Counted from the first letter of the stretch, positions 34,166 to 43,754 are shown. The stretch is 64,000 bases of DNA from Bradyrhizobium ottawaense (GCF_900099825.1 NZ_LT629693.1:1302001-1366000), one strand, 5' to 3'. Notes: generated from the sequence alone by a model not told the origin. Program-made: numbers and translations.

Positions 34166-35677
34166 ATGAAAATCCTGCGTTTGGCAGTCACCGCGGCGGC
34201 GCTGCTGCTGTCGTTCGAGACGAGCGTTCAGGCCCAGTCCACGCTGCGCATCGGGCTCGCCGAAGATCCTGATGTGCTCGATCCGACCATGGCGCGCACC
34301 TATGTCGGCCGCATCGTGTTCGCGGCTTTCTGCGACAAGCTGTTCGACATCGATGAAAAACTCAACATCGTGCCGCAGCTCGCGTTGAGCCACGAGACTT
34401 CATCCGACGGCAAAGCCGTGACGATCAAGCTCCGCCCCGGCGTCACGTTCCACGACGGCGAAGCCTTCGACGCCGAAGCCGCCAAGTTTTCGATCGAGCG
34501 CCACATCACCATGCCGGGCTCGTTCCGCAAGCCGGAGCTCGCCAGCGTCGACTATGTCGAGGTGGTTGATCCCCTCACCATCAGGCTGGTGTTGAAGGCG
34601 CCCTATTCGCCGCTGATCGCGCAACTGACCGATCGGGCGGGCATGATGGTGTCGCCCAAGGCCGCAAAAGCCGAAGGCGACAAGTTCGGATTGCATCCGG
34701 TCTGCGCCGGACCCTACAAGTTCGTCGAGCGCGTCCAGCAGGACCGCATCGTGTTCGAAAAATTCGCCGACTATTGGAACAAGGACAAGATCTTCATCGA
34801 CAAGGTCGTGTTCCTGCCGATCGTCGACGCCACGGTGCGGCTCGCCAACCTGAAATCCGGCGGGCTCGATCTGATCGAGCGCGTGCTCGCGACCGACCTC
34901 AAGGAGGTTCGCGCCGACACAAGGCTGAAACTTTCGACCGCGATCGAGCTCGGCTACCAGGGCATCACGCTGAACATCGGCAAGGACAAGGCCAAAGGAC
35001 CGCTGAGCCAGTCCGCCAAGGTGCGGCAGGCGCTCGATCTCTCGATCGACCGTGAAGCCATCAACCAGGTCGTGTTCAACGGCGAATTCAAGCCGGGCAA
35101 TCAGTGGGTCAACCCGGATCACCCCTATTACCAGAAGGCGTTTCCAATTCGGCCGCGCGACGTTGCGAAAGCCAAGGCGCTGCTGAAGGAAGCCGGCGTC
35201 ACGCCGCCGGTCAGCGTCGATTTCATGGTGCCGAAGGGCGCCGAGACCGAAGCGGTCGCCCAGGTGATGCAGTCGATGGCGGCGGAAACCGGCTTCGACC
35301 TGAAGATCAGGGTCACCGAATTCGCGACCTCGCTGAAACAGGCGGAGGCCGGCGAGTACCAGGCCTTCATGCTGGCTTGGAGCGGGCGGATCGACCCGGA
35401 CGGCAATGCCTACATCTTCCTGCACACGGACGCGCCGCAGAACTACAGCGCCTGGAGCAATGCGGGCGCCGACAAGGCACTAGATGACGCGCGGCTGGTC
35501 ACCGACATGGCGCAGCGCATGGCGCTCTACGAAAAGCTGACCAAACTGGAACTGGACGACGAAGCCATCCTTTACCTCTACCATCGCCGCATCATTATTG
35601 CGCACACCACCAAGCTCGAAGGCTACACGCAAATGCCGGACGGGCTCGTCCGCGTCGTCGGGTTGAAGCTGAAGTGA
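34166..35677 (+). CDS. peptide ABC transporter substrate-binding protein (SBP family 5)
   Basis: 503 aa. I choose ATG 34166 (MKILRLAVTAAALLLSF, cleaved near VQAQ) over GTG 34145, because it puts the basic residues at the very N-terminus of the signal peptide. Family features include EDPDVLDPTMARTYVGRIVF and LRPGVTFHDGEAFDAEA. It is the periplasmic receptor for the transporter encoded on both sides. Confidence 0.92.
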   Translation: MKILRLAVTAAALLLSFETSVQAQSTLRIGLAEDPDVLDPTMARTYVGRIVFAAFCDKLFDIDEKLNIVPQLALSHETSSDGKAVTIKLRPGVTFHDGEAFDAEAAKFSIERHITMPGSFRKPELASVDYVEVVDPLTIRLVLKAPYSPLIAQLTDRAGMMVSPKAAKAEGDKFGLHPVCAGPYKFVERVQQDRIVFEKFADYWNKDKIFIDKVVFLPIVDATVRLANLKSGGLDLIERVLATDLKEVRADTRLKLSTAIELGYQGITLNIGKDKAKGPLSQSAKVRQALDLSIDREAINQVVFNGEFKPGNQWVNPDHPYYQKAFPIRPRDVAKAKALLKEAGVTPPVSVDFMVPKGAETEAVAQVMQSMAAETGFDLKIRVTEFATSLKQAEAGEYQAFMLAWSGRIDPDGNAYIFLHTDAPQNYSAWSNAGADKALDDARLVTDMAQRMALYEKLTKLELDDEAILYLYHRRIIIAHTTKLEGYTQMPDGLVRVVGLKLK

Positions 35678-35707
35678 CCACTGCAACGCTGGGGATGCGA
35701 TAGCACC

Positions 35708-36649
35708 ATGCTGAATTTCCTTGCGCGCCGCGTCATCCAGCTGGTTCCGACGCTGTTCTTTGTCTCGTTGTTGATCTTCTCGCTGCAGCATCTGCTACCG
35801 GGCGACCCGGCGCTGGTCATGGCCGGCGAAGAACGCGATCCCGCCGTGATCGCGCAAATCCGCCAGCAATACAAACTCGATCAGCCGATCCCGGTGCAAT
35901 ACGTCTACTGGGTCAAGGGCGTGCTGTCGGGCGATTTCGGCGAGTCGCTGCGCAACAAGATGCCGGTACGCGCGCTGATCGCGCAAAAACTGCCGGTAAC
36001 GATGCAACTGGCCTCGATGGCGATCGTGATCGCGTTCCTGATCGGCATTCCCGCCGGCATCGTCTCGGCGGTCAAGAAGGGCACGGCGTGGGACTATGGC
36101 GCCAACCTGTTTGCGCTGTGGGGCATCTCGACGCCGAACTTCTGGCTCGGGATCATGCTGATCTTCCTGTTCTCGATCGAACTCGGCTGGCTGCCGGCAT
36201 CCGGCTATGTCCCGCTCACCGAGAACTGGCGCGCCAGCCTCGCCTCCACTATCATGCCGGCTTTCGTGCTCGGCAATGCCATCGCTGCGGTCCTGATGCG
36301 CCATACCCGCAGCGCCATGCTGCAGGTGCTGGAAAGCGATTACGTCCGCACCGCGCGCGCCAAGGGGCTTTCCGAACGCTCGGTGATCCTCAAACACGCC
36401 ATGCGCAACGCGCTGACGCCGGTCATCACGCTCGGCGCGCTCGAACTCGGCACACTGCTGTCGGGCGGGGTGCTGACCGAACAGATTTTCTCGATTCCAG
36501 GCTTCGGCAAGCTGATCGTCGATGCCGTATTCAACCGCGATTATGCCGTGGTGCAGGGCGTCGTGCTGACGACGGCAACGATCTACATCACGCTGAACCT
36601 GATTGCCGACATCGCCTATATCCTGGTCAATCCCCGGCTGAGGGCGTAA
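35708..36649 (+). CDS. peptide ABC transporter permease (DppB-like)
   Basis: 313 aa with about six membrane helices. It has LLPGDPALVMAGEERD after the first helix and the cytoplasmic EAA loop DYVRTARAKGLSERSVILKH. It forms the channel with the next gene, four bases downstream. Confidence 0.93.
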   Translation: MLNFLARRVIQLVPTLFFVSLLIFSLQHLLPGDPALVMAGEERDPAVIAQIRQQYKLDQPIPVQYVYWVKGVLSGDFGESLRNKMPVRALIAQKLPVTMQLASMAIVIAFLIGIPAGIVSAVKKGTAWDYGANLFALWGISTPNFWLGIMLIFLFSIELGWLPASGYVPLTENWRASLASTIMPAFVLGNAIAAVLMRHTRSAMLQVLESDYVRTARAKGLSERSVILKHAMRNALTPVITLGALELGTLLSGGVLTEQIFSIPGFGKLIVDAVFNRDYAVVQGVVLTTATIYITLNLIADIAYILVNPRLRA

Positions 36650-36653
36650 CGCG

Positions 36654-37541
36654 ATGACCGACGCAGCGCTCACCGCCATCCCCCCTGCCGTCTCCGAGGA
36701 ACTGGAAAGCCCGTCGCGCCGCGCGCTGCGCCGGCTGTTCCAGCGCAAGGGCGCGGTGGCGGGCCTTGTCGTGATCGCGACGTTCGCGCTGCTCGCTGTG
36801 TTCGCGCCGCTGATCCTGCCCTATGATCCGATCGCGACCAGTTGGTCGCTGGTCCGCAAGCCGCCCTCCGCGCTGCACTGGTTCGGCACCGACGAGCTTG
36901 GCCGCGACATTCTCAGCCGTGTCGTCTATGGGGCGCGGGCCTCATTGATGGCCGGTGCGATCTCGGTCGGGATCGCGCTCGGTATCGGTGTGCCGCTGGG
37001 TCTGCTGTCGGGTTATCGCGGCGGCTTCATCGACGCCCTGATCAGCCGGATGACGGATGCGATGCTGGCCTGCCCGTTCCTGATCCTCGCCATTGCGCTG
37101 GCGGCGTTTCTTGGGCCCAGCCTCGGCAATGCCATGATCGCCATCGGTATCTCCGCGACGCCGATATTCGTGCGCCTGACGCGCGGGCAGGTGATGAGCG
37201 TCAAGGTCGAGGATTATGTCGAGGCTGCGCGCGCCATGGGCAATCCGCCCTGGCGCATTGCACTGTTTCACATCCTGCCGAACATCATGCCGGCGCTGTT
37301 GGTGCAGGCGACGCTGTCGATCGCGGCCGCCATCATCGCTGAGGCCGCATTGTCCTTCCTCGGCCTCGGCCAGCAGCCGCCGGCGCCGTCCTGGGGCAGC
37401 ATGCTGAATTCCGCCCAGCGCTTCCTGACCAATGCACCCTGGATGGCGATCTGGCCGGGACTGGCGATTTTTCTGGTGGTGCTGTCGTTCAACCTGGTCG
37501 GCGACGGCCTGCGCGACGCGCTCGATCCCAGGGAGCGGTAG
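36654..37541 (+). CDS. peptide ABC transporter permease (DppC-like)
   Basis: 295 aa. WFGTDELGRDILSRVVYGAR is the DppC signature. The EAA loop is EDYVEAARAMGNPPWRIALFHI. It is the last gene of the GGT/DUF1028/ABC operon; repeat D follows within 25 bp and could act as an mRNA 3' end. Confidence 0.93.
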   Translation: MTDAALTAIPPAVSEELESPSRRALRRLFQRKGAVAGLVVIATFALLAVFAPLILPYDPIATSWSLVRKPPSALHWFGTDELGRDILSRVVYGARASLMAGAISVGIALGIGVPLGLLSGYRGGFIDALISRMTDAMLACPFLILAIALAAFLGPSLGNAMIAIGISATPIFVRLTRGQVMSVKVEDYVEAARAMGNPPWRIALFHILPNIMPALLVQATLSIAAAIIAEAALSFLGLGQQPPAPSWGSMLNSAQRFLTNAPWMAIWPGLAIFLVVLSFNLVGDGLRDALDPRER

Positions 37542-37563
37542 CCATCGGAAGCACCGTGGCAAA

Positions 37564-37638
37564 GTAGCCCGGATGAGCGAAGCGACATCCGGGACGGGTG
37601 AGTGTGTTCCCGGATATCGCTTCGCTCATCCGGGCTAC
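37564..37638. repeat. palindromic intergenic repeat, family D
   Basis: GTAGCCCGGATGAGCGAAGC at the left pairs with GCTTCGCTCATCCGGGCTAC at the right, 20 of 20 complementary. Internal GACATCCGGG and CCCGGATATC add to the stem. The whole could form a 75-nt hairpin between two convergent genes. This is a common Bradyrhizobium/Rhodopseudomonas repeat form (from memory). Confidence 0.88.
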
Positions 37639-37670
37639 GAAGCTGGCTGACCGCCCTCGCCGCGGAGATT

Positions 37671-38414
37671 TCAGATCACCACTTCCCGCATCACCCTTCG
37701 GCAATCCATCTCATATTCAAGATCGATCACGGGCGGTCGCGCGAAATGCCAGGTCAGGCCGGCGCGCGCGGCGCCGCGGCTTACCAGTGCATCGGCAAGG
37801 ACGGGATGAAAGTCGTGGATGGTGTAGGCCTGCGTCGCCGTCGCATCCTTCCAGCTGAGCCCGAACTCGCCCATGCGCTTTTCCATGACGCCGACGACAT
37901 AGCGGACTTTCTCCTTGATGCCGTCAGGACTGATATCCCGGTAGCGGACCGTGCGTTCGGCATAGCTCGCGGCCCCATCCTGCGACTCGCCGCTGCCCGC
38001 GATCACGAAACTCGGCGTAGCGCCCGGGCTCGGCCGCGTGAACGAGAAAGCGTAGAACGATGGCTCGGCCGGCGGATCGATCTCGGGGCAGACATTGCTG
38101 CGCGCCACCGGATTGGTTTTGCCGTCGTAGATACCCCATCCGGCCAGCGTCTTGACGTAGTGCAGGTTGAAATTCCGGAACCCCTCGTCGGTGAACGCCG
38201 CGGGCGAGCGCAGCTCACAGGCGCAGAACGAAGTCAACGGCCGCCCGGCGGCCTGAATATATTGCGCGATCCGCGCAAAGCCTTCCGCCAGCGGCACCCA
38301 TTTGTCGAAGCGTACGCGCTCGATTTCATATCCGGGGTTGGCTGCCGCACCAGCCGAATACTGGAACACGGCCGGGATGAACCGGTAATTGCCGGCGGCG
38401 AAGTCACTGGTCAT
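37671..38414 (-). CDS. possible CnbZ-like (2-aminomuconate deaminase-type) protein
   Basis: 247 aa from ATG 38414, preceded by GGGAGCGAC; the longer frame to 38903 is a shadow of the cyclase gene. The protein begins MTSDFAAGNYRFIPAVFQYS and has SFCACELRSPAAFTDEGF and, near the end, HDFHPVLADALVSRGAARAG. I weakly associate it with proteins annotated as 2-amino-5-chloromuconate deaminase CnbZ, which have Rid-like features. That name rests on memory of the N-terminus only. It lies 17 nt after the cyclase gene, so it is the last gene of the signalling operon, an odd place for a deaminase. Confidence 0.5.
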   Translation of the reverse strand: MTSDFAAGNYRFIPAVFQYSAGAAANPGYEIERVRFDKWVPLAEGFARIAQYIQAAGRPLTSFCACELRSPAAFTDEGFRNFNLHYVKTLAGWGIYDGKTNPVARSNVCPEIDPPAEPSFYAFSFTRPSPGATPSFVIAGSGESQDGAASYAERTVRYRDISPDGIKEKVRYVVGVMEKRMGEFGLSWKDATATQAYTIHDFHPVLADALVSRGAARAGLTWHFARPPVIDLEYEMDCRRVMREVVI

Positions 38415-38431
38415 GTCGCTCCCTTTTCTTG

Positions 38432-39682
38432 TTATTCCAGTTGCATGCGGACGCCCTTGGCGCCGTTGAGCAGCCGTTTCAGGTGAAATCCGGCCAGCGC
38501 ATCGTCGGCATGAAGGCCAACCAGCGCCGCAAAGGCCGGCATTGCCGTGGCGTCGCCGGCCTCGAGCTTGGCGAAGGCCTCCACATATTGCGCAGTCGCA
38601 GGTGCCTTGAACGGCGCGTCCTGTAGCGGTTCGAAGGCGCGAAGCGGCTCGCTGCGGCCGCGCAGCATAATATCGCCGACCGGCCGTCCCTGAAAATCGC
38701 CGGCGGCCTCCGCTACCGCGGCGCTGACGCAGATGCGGGTGCCGAGATGCTTGTTGGCGGCCTCGAGTCTCGCAGCGGTATTGATGGTGTCGCCATACGC
38801 GGTGTAGTCGAAAAAGCGACTGCCGCCGAAATTTCCGACCAGCGCCGACCCGGCATGGACGCCGATCCGCGTGACGCCGAAATTGACGCCCTTCTCTTTC
38901 CACCGTTCGCGGAACGCCTGGGCCCAGATGTCGAGGTCATGGGCGCAGGCAATGGCACGCCGGGCATAGTCCGGCTGGTCGCCGGGCGCATTGAACAGCA
39001 CCTGGATCGCGTCGCCGATGATCTTGGCGACCGTCCCCTCATGGGCGAACACGACGTCGGTCATGCCGCCCACATATTCGTTGAGCAGCGCGCCCAGCAC
39101 TTCCGGTGCCGCGGTCTCCACCAGCGAGGTGAAGCTGGTGATGTCGGTGAAGATGGTCGCGATCTCGCGCCAGTGCACTTCCATGCCGTCGCTGTCGCCG
39201 ATGGCCGCGAGACGGCTCGCGATCTGCGGCGAAAAATACCGCGACAGCGAGGCGTGCGCGCGCTCGGCTTCGGCCTGGCGGCGGCGGGCCTCGCGCATCA
39301 TCTCGACGTGGCGGATGGTCTTGTCGATCGTCATTTCGAGATCGCCGAAATCGATCGGCTTGGTCAGGAAGTCGAATGCGCCGCGGTTCATCGCGGTGCG
39401 GATGTTGCTCATGTCGCCGTAAGCCGAAACGATGATGGTCGACTTCTTGTCCTCGGCTTCCTGCAGCTTGGCCAGCAGCGACAGCCCGTCCATCCGGGGC
39501 ATGTTGATGTCGGATACCACCATGTCGACATGCGGATGCTGCTCGATCGAGGCCAGCGCCTCGATGCCGTCATGGGCAAATACGAACGCCACCGCGCCGT
39601 CGCGGATCTGGCGGCGGAATTTCTGCAGCACCAGAGCCTCGAGATCGGGCTCGTCATCGACGACGAGGATGGTCGCGGTCAT
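38432..39682 (-). CDS. response regulator fused to class III adenylate/guanylate cyclase
   Basis: 416 aa. The receiver domain (residues 1-125) has ILVVDDEPD and the phosphoacceptor Asp58 in SDINMPRMDG. A linker helix leads to the cyclase homology domain (from about residue 175) with TIFTDITSFTSLVE, IGDAIQVLFNAPGD and DYTAYGDTINTAARLE. The metal-binding aspartates are present, so it should make cAMP or cGMP upon phosphorylation (inference). It overlaps the single-domain regulator by ATGA and is clearly part of the kinase operon. Confidence 0.92.
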   Translation of the reverse strand: MTATILVVDDEPDLEALVLQKFRRQIRDGAVAFVFAHDGIEALASIEQHPHVDMVVSDINMPRMDGLSLLAKLQEAEDKKSTIIVSAYGDMSNIRTAMNRGAFDFLTKPIDFGDLEMTIDKTIRHVEMMREARRRQAEAERAHASLSRYFSPQIASRLAAIGDSDGMEVHWREIATIFTDITSFTSLVETAAPEVLGALLNEYVGGMTDVVFAHEGTVAKIIGDAIQVLFNAPGDQPDYARRAIACAHDLDIWAQAFRERWKEKGVNFGVTRIGVHAGSALVGNFGGSRFFDYTAYGDTINTAARLEAANKHLGTRICVSAAVAEAAGDFQGRPVGDIMLRGRSEPLRAFEPLQDAPFKAPATAQYVEAFAKLEAGDATAMPAFAALVGLHADDALAGFHLKRLLNGAKGVRMQLE

Positions 39683-40068
39683 GCGGCTTGCCCGAGCCTG
39701 GCGTCGATCTCGTGCCGCAGCAGCGCGAAATCAATCGGCTTGGTCAAAAGGCCGATGGCACCGTTCTCTATCGCCTTGCGGCGCGTTTCGGCATCGCCAT
39801 AGGCGGTGATCATGATAACGGGCACGTCGGGACGCTCGGCGCGCACTTTCGGCAGCATTTCGAGTCCGCTCATGCCGGGCATGTTGATGTCGGACAGGAT
39901 CAGGATCAGCGACGGATCCTTGATATCGGCGGCACGCGCCAGCGCCGCGGGCGCCGACGGCGCGAACTCCATGGTAAAGCGGCCGGATTTCAGATCGCGG
40001 CGGAACTGCTGACGGAACAGGGCTTCGACGTCGGGCTCGTCATCCACGACGAGTATGTAAACGCTCAA
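39679..40068 (-). CDS. single-domain response regulator
   Basis: 129 aa consisting only of a receiver domain: ILVVDDEPDVEAL, phosphoacceptor Asp60 in LSDINMPGMSG, and the conserved Lys in LLTKPIDF. The start is TTG 40068, whose bases overlap the kinase stop (TTGA), supported by a GGAGG six bases upstream. It may relay phosphate between the kinase and the cyclase regulator. Confidence 0.9.
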   Translation of the reverse strand: MSVYILVVDDEPDVEALFRQQFRRDLKSGRFTMEFAPSAPAALARAADIKDPSLILILSDINMPGMSGLEMLPKVRAERPDVPVIMITAYGDAETRRKAIENGAIGLLTKPIDFALLRHEIDARLGQAA

Positions 40069-42650
40069 TTCTTGCCTCCATTAATCGGCTGTGCCGCCCC
40101 GCTTCTGGGCAGCGTAATAATGAATTCGGTAAATGCGCCGGGCTCGGTGGCGACGTCGATGGTACCGCCGTGCTGCTTCACGATAATGTCGTGGCTCATC
40201 GACAGGCCGAGGCCGGTGCCCTCGCCCGCCGGCTTGGTGGTGAAAAAGGGATTGAACATCTTCTCCTTCACCTCTGGCGGAATCCCGGTGCCGTTGTCGC
40301 GAATCCGGATTTCCACCTTGTTGCCCAGGCTCTTGGTGGCCGCGCTTAAGGCAGGCTCAAAGCCCTCGTCGCCGGCCTCCTTGCGCTTGGTCGCGGCATA
40401 GAACCCGTTCGAGATCAGGTTGAGGAAGACGCGGGTAATCTCCTGCGGATACAGATCGACCTGGCCCGCGGAGGGATCGAAGTCGCGCTTGAGCGTGATG
40501 TTGAAGCCGGACTTTTCGGCACGCGCGCCGTGATAGGCGAGATTGAGGCTTTCCTCGACGATCGCGTTGATGTCGGCGGGCCGGTGCTCGCCCGAGCCTT
40601 CGCGCGAATGCAGCAGCATGTTCTTGACGATCGAATCCGCCCGCTTGCCGTGCTGCACGACCTTTTCGAGGTTGCCCTTCAACATATGGGTGAGCTCGTC
40701 GATCTCTTCCCGGGTCTTGTCGTCAAGCGCCGCCGGCTTCAACACGTCGTTCAACTCGTCGATCAGTTCCCCCGACAACGCCGCGAAATTGTTGACGAAA
40801 TTGAGCGGGTTCTTGATCTCATGGGCGATGCCGGCGGTGAGCTGGCCGAGCGAAGCCAGTTTCTCGGTCTGCACCAGGCGGTCCTGCGCGGTGCGCAACT
40901 CTTCGAGCGATAGCGAAAGCTCCTTGGTGCGCTCCTGCACCTGCTCGAACAAACGGACGTTCTCGATGGCGATGACGGCCTGGTCGGCAAAGGTCTGGAC
41001 GAGATCGATCTGACGCTGGCTGAAAGGTCCGGGTTCCGGCCTTCCCAGCAACAGCACGCCCTCGACCGCGCCATCACGCATCAGCGGCACCGCGAGCACC
41101 GCGCGGTAGTTGCCAAGCGCCGGCGCACGGCCGAAATTATATTCGGAATCGCCTTTCACGTCAGGGACGTGGGCAGGCTTGCCATCCATGAAAACCCGGC
41201 CGGTGATGGTGTCGCGGCCGGGTTTGATGGGGTTGGCATGCATGAAATCGATGAACGCCTGGGTGCAGCCCGACTCGGCCTGCAGCCGCATCACCTCGCC
41301 GTCGCGCAGACAGATGATGCCGAGCGATGCGCCGCACAACGCCTTGGCCGATTCCGTCAACGTCGTCAGCACCGACTTCAGGTCGAACGCCGAGCGGCTG
41401 ATGACCTTGAGCACGTCGGCGGTTGCGGTCTGCTGTTGCAGCGATTCACTCAGTTCCGACGTCCGCTGCTCGACCTTGTTCTCAAGGTCCGCATAGGATT
41501 CCTGAAGCCGTGCGCCCATGTCGTTGAATTGATTGGCAAGACCTTCGAGCTCGTCACCGGTCCTGATCGTGATGCGCTGGGCGAAATCGCCGCCGCCGAT
41601 CCGTTCCGCGCCGGCGCTCAGTGCCCTGATCGGGCCGACCATGCGGCGGGCCAGGAAGATTCCGGCGAGCACGGCGAAGATCGACGCTCCCAGCAGCACG
41701 ATCGCAAGCCGCTGCAACGCCTGGTACAGCGACGCATAGGCTTCCTTGACCGGCAGCTCGACGAACATGGTCCAGCCCAGCGGCGCGATCGGCGCGGATG
41801 CTGTCAGCACCTCCTGGCCCTGGATGTTCAGCGAACCCTGCAGCGCATCGGCGTCGTTCGCGTTTCCGTCGCGGGCAGCCTGAACCTGCACCAGCTTCGA
41901 CATGTCGGTGTTGCGCAGCACCAGGCTGATGTCGGGATGGGCGATCAGCCGTCCTCCCGAACCCACCACATAGGCATGACCGCGCTCGCCTACCTTGATC
42001 TGCGAGACCACGTCCCAGATCAGCTTCAGATTGACCTCGGCGATGCTGACGCCGGCATCCTTGCGGGTACCGGCCAGCGACAGCGTCATGTAGGGTTCGG
42101 ACTCGCGGCGGAAATAGACCGGCCCGTAATAGACTTTGTTGGCGACCGCCTCGGTGAATTTCGGGTCTTTGGAGAGGTCGAGGCCGGAGTCGACGACATC
42201 CATGGCGAGCCGCGATACCCGCAAGCGCTCCTTGCCGGTCGAATCGACCTGCGACAGTTCGGTGATGGCCGGCACCTGTCGCAGCAGCCGGAGCGCGTCG
42301 AAGCGGCGGTCCTGCAGCGAGCCGGCCGACCATGGCAGTTGCGTGGTCCAGCCGAGCTGGCTTTCGATTTCCTTGATGAACTGGCCGATTTTGGCGGCGG
42401 CGGCCTCGGCCTGTTCGTGCTGAATCCGGATCAGGGCCGCCTTGTGCTCGCGGTAATAGAAGAAAACCTCGAAAATCCCGTTGGAAAGCAGCGCCACGCC
42501 CACCACCGCGACGAACAGCGCGACATATTTGGCGAACAGGCGGGCGCGAACTTTCGGCCCCTGAGCTCCCTGCACGGGCGGCGCGGCCGCCGCGGATGAA
42601 GCCGCTAGCGTTCGTCCTTCCGAACTATCCGGATGCAGGGAAATACTCAT
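40065..42650 (-). CDS. membrane sensor histidine kinase (Cache-HAMP-GAF-HisKA-HATPase)
   Basis: 861 aa from ATG 42650 (TTG 42659 is possible). A first membrane helix (near residue 45-65) is followed by a periplasmic double-Cache-like domain, a second membrane helix (about 315-335) and HAMP. A GAF domain has GRVFMDGKPAHVPDVKGD and GVLLLGRPEPGPFSQRQIDL, followed by a coiled coil and HisKA with His610 in GIAHEIKNPLNF. The ATPase domain has NLISNGFYAA, DNGTGIPPE and GTGLGLS. It would sense a small extracellular ligand and phosphorylate the two regulators downstream. Confidence 0.92.
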   Translation of the reverse strand: MSISLHPDSSEGRTLAASSAAAAPPVQGAQGPKVRARLFAKYVALFVAVVGVALLSNGIFEVFFYYREHKAALIRIQHEQAEAAAAKIGQFIKEIESQLGWTTQLPWSAGSLQDRRFDALRLLRQVPAITELSQVDSTGKERLRVSRLAMDVVDSGLDLSKDPKFTEAVANKVYYGPVYFRRESEPYMTLSLAGTRKDAGVSIAEVNLKLIWDVVSQIKVGERGHAYVVGSGGRLIAHPDISLVLRNTDMSKLVQVQAARDGNANDADALQGSLNIQGQEVLTASAPIAPLGWTMFVELPVKEAYASLYQALQRLAIVLLGASIFAVLAGIFLARRMVGPIRALSAGAERIGGGDFAQRITIRTGDELEGLANQFNDMGARLQESYADLENKVEQRTSELSESLQQQTATADVLKVISRSAFDLKSVLTTLTESAKALCGASLGIICLRDGEVMRLQAESGCTQAFIDFMHANPIKPGRDTITGRVFMDGKPAHVPDVKGDSEYNFGRAPALGNYRAVLAVPLMRDGAVEGVLLLGRPEPGPFSQRQIDLVQTFADQAVIAIENVRLFEQVQERTKELSLSLEELRTAQDRLVQTEKLASLGQLTAGIAHEIKNPLNFVNNFAALSGELIDELNDVLKPAALDDKTREEIDELTHMLKGNLEKVVQHGKRADSIVKNMLLHSREGSGEHRPADINAIVEESLNLAYHGARAEKSGFNITLKRDFDPSAGQVDLYPQEITRVFLNLISNGFYAATKRKEAGDEGFEPALSAATKSLGNKVEIRIRDNGTGIPPEVKEKMFNPFFTTKPAGEGTGLGLSMSHDIIVKQHGGTIDVATEPGAFTEFIITLPRSGAAQPINGGKN

Positions 42651-42704
42651 CCCGGCCAAGCTAGCAAGAAGACTTGGGCTTGTCTCTTGCCGCAGCGCAA
42701 CAAC

Positions 42705-43685
42705 TCACTCGATGACCTCGTCGGCCAGTGCCACCAGTCTGGGCGGGATTTCAAGCCCGGTGGCTTTGGCTGTCTTGAGGTTGAGCACGAAAGGGTAACG
42801 GGTCGGCTGCTCGAACGGCAGATCGCCGGGGCTAGCGCCCTTGAAGATACGGTCAACCAGGGCGGCCGTCCGTTCGAACGACTCCGTCAGATCAGGCCCG
42901 TAGGACATCAGGCCGCCGTCACGAACCAGGAAGTCAAATTCATAGATCGCCGGCAGCTTCCTGGCCGTGGCGAAATCGAACACCCGCTTTCGATTGAGAT
43001 TGGTGAGCGAGTCCGCCACCATCAGGATCGCATCCGGCATATCGCCGTCCATGGCGGTGAAAGCCTCGTTGAAATCGTCGGGTTCGCGAACACCCACGGC
43101 CTGCACCGTGATTCCGAGCGCTTCGGCCACCTTGGCCGATGCCTCGTAACGCAGCGTCATGCCAAGGTCGTCCCTGTTCCAGAGCATGGCGACCTTTTGC
43201 AATTTGGGCGACATTTCCTTGAGAAGCTGAAGACGCTTGGTGGTCAGCGTCGTCGCCACATCGGAGATGCCGGTAATGTTGCCGCCCGGATGCGCCAGAC
43301 TATCGATCAGCCGGGTCTCGACGGGGTCGCCCAAGCCGGTGGCGCCTATCGTCGGAATGCCGGTCGGCTTCGCCGCCAAGGCAGTCGGATAGCCGATGAC
43401 GACGATCGCATCGATGCCGCGCGATTTCAGCTCTTCGAGCATCGCAGGGATCTTCGCGATTTCTCCCATCGAGCCACGGGCGTCCCAGGTCAGGTTTTGG
43501 CCGACGGTGTAGCCGCGTTGTGCCAACGCCTTCACCACGATCTTCCCGAAGGGGCTATCTTCCGTCATGGGCGCTACCGGCGTCAGCGTTCCCAAATGAT
43601 AGATCCGTCCCTGCGTCTGGGCCATCGCGCGCGGAGTCGTCAGCGCAGCCCCGCCGAGGAGTCCGAGGAATTCGCGTCGCTTCAT
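42705..43685 (-). CDS. ABC-type substrate-binding protein (TrpX/ABC_sub_bind family), lone
   Basis: 326 aa. A Tat-like or lipoprotein-free signal MKRREFLGLLGGAALTTPRA is followed by IYHLGTLTPVAPM, IGYPTALAAKPTGIPTIG and HPGGNITGISD, the signature of the ABC_sub_bind (DUF534-type) periplasmic binding proteins. No permease or ATPase is adjacent. It lies 54 nt upstream of the histidine kinase on the same strand, so it may present a ligand to the kinase Cache domain instead of, or as well as, transport (inference). Confidence 0.88.
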   Translation of the reverse strand: MKRREFLGLLGGAALTTPRAMAQTQGRIYHLGTLTPVAPMTEDSPFGKIVVKALAQRGYTVGQNLTWDARGSMGEIAKIPAMLEELKSRGIDAIVVIGYPTALAAKPTGIPTIGATGLGDPVETRLIDSLAHPGGNITGISDVATTLTTKRLQLLKEMSPKLQKVAMLWNRDDLGMTLRYEASAKVAEALGITVQAVGVREPDDFNEAFTAMDGDMPDAILMVADSLTNLNRKRVFDFATARKLPAIYEFDFLVRDGGLMSYGPDLTESFERTAALVDRIFKGASPGDLPFEQPTRYPFVLNLKTAKATGLEIPPRLVALADEVIE

Positions 43686-43754
43686 CCGGACGTCCTGTTG
43701 TTGCGGGCCGGCAAAACCCCTCGCGCCCCCCCGAAAAGGCTAGCACGGGACAAC

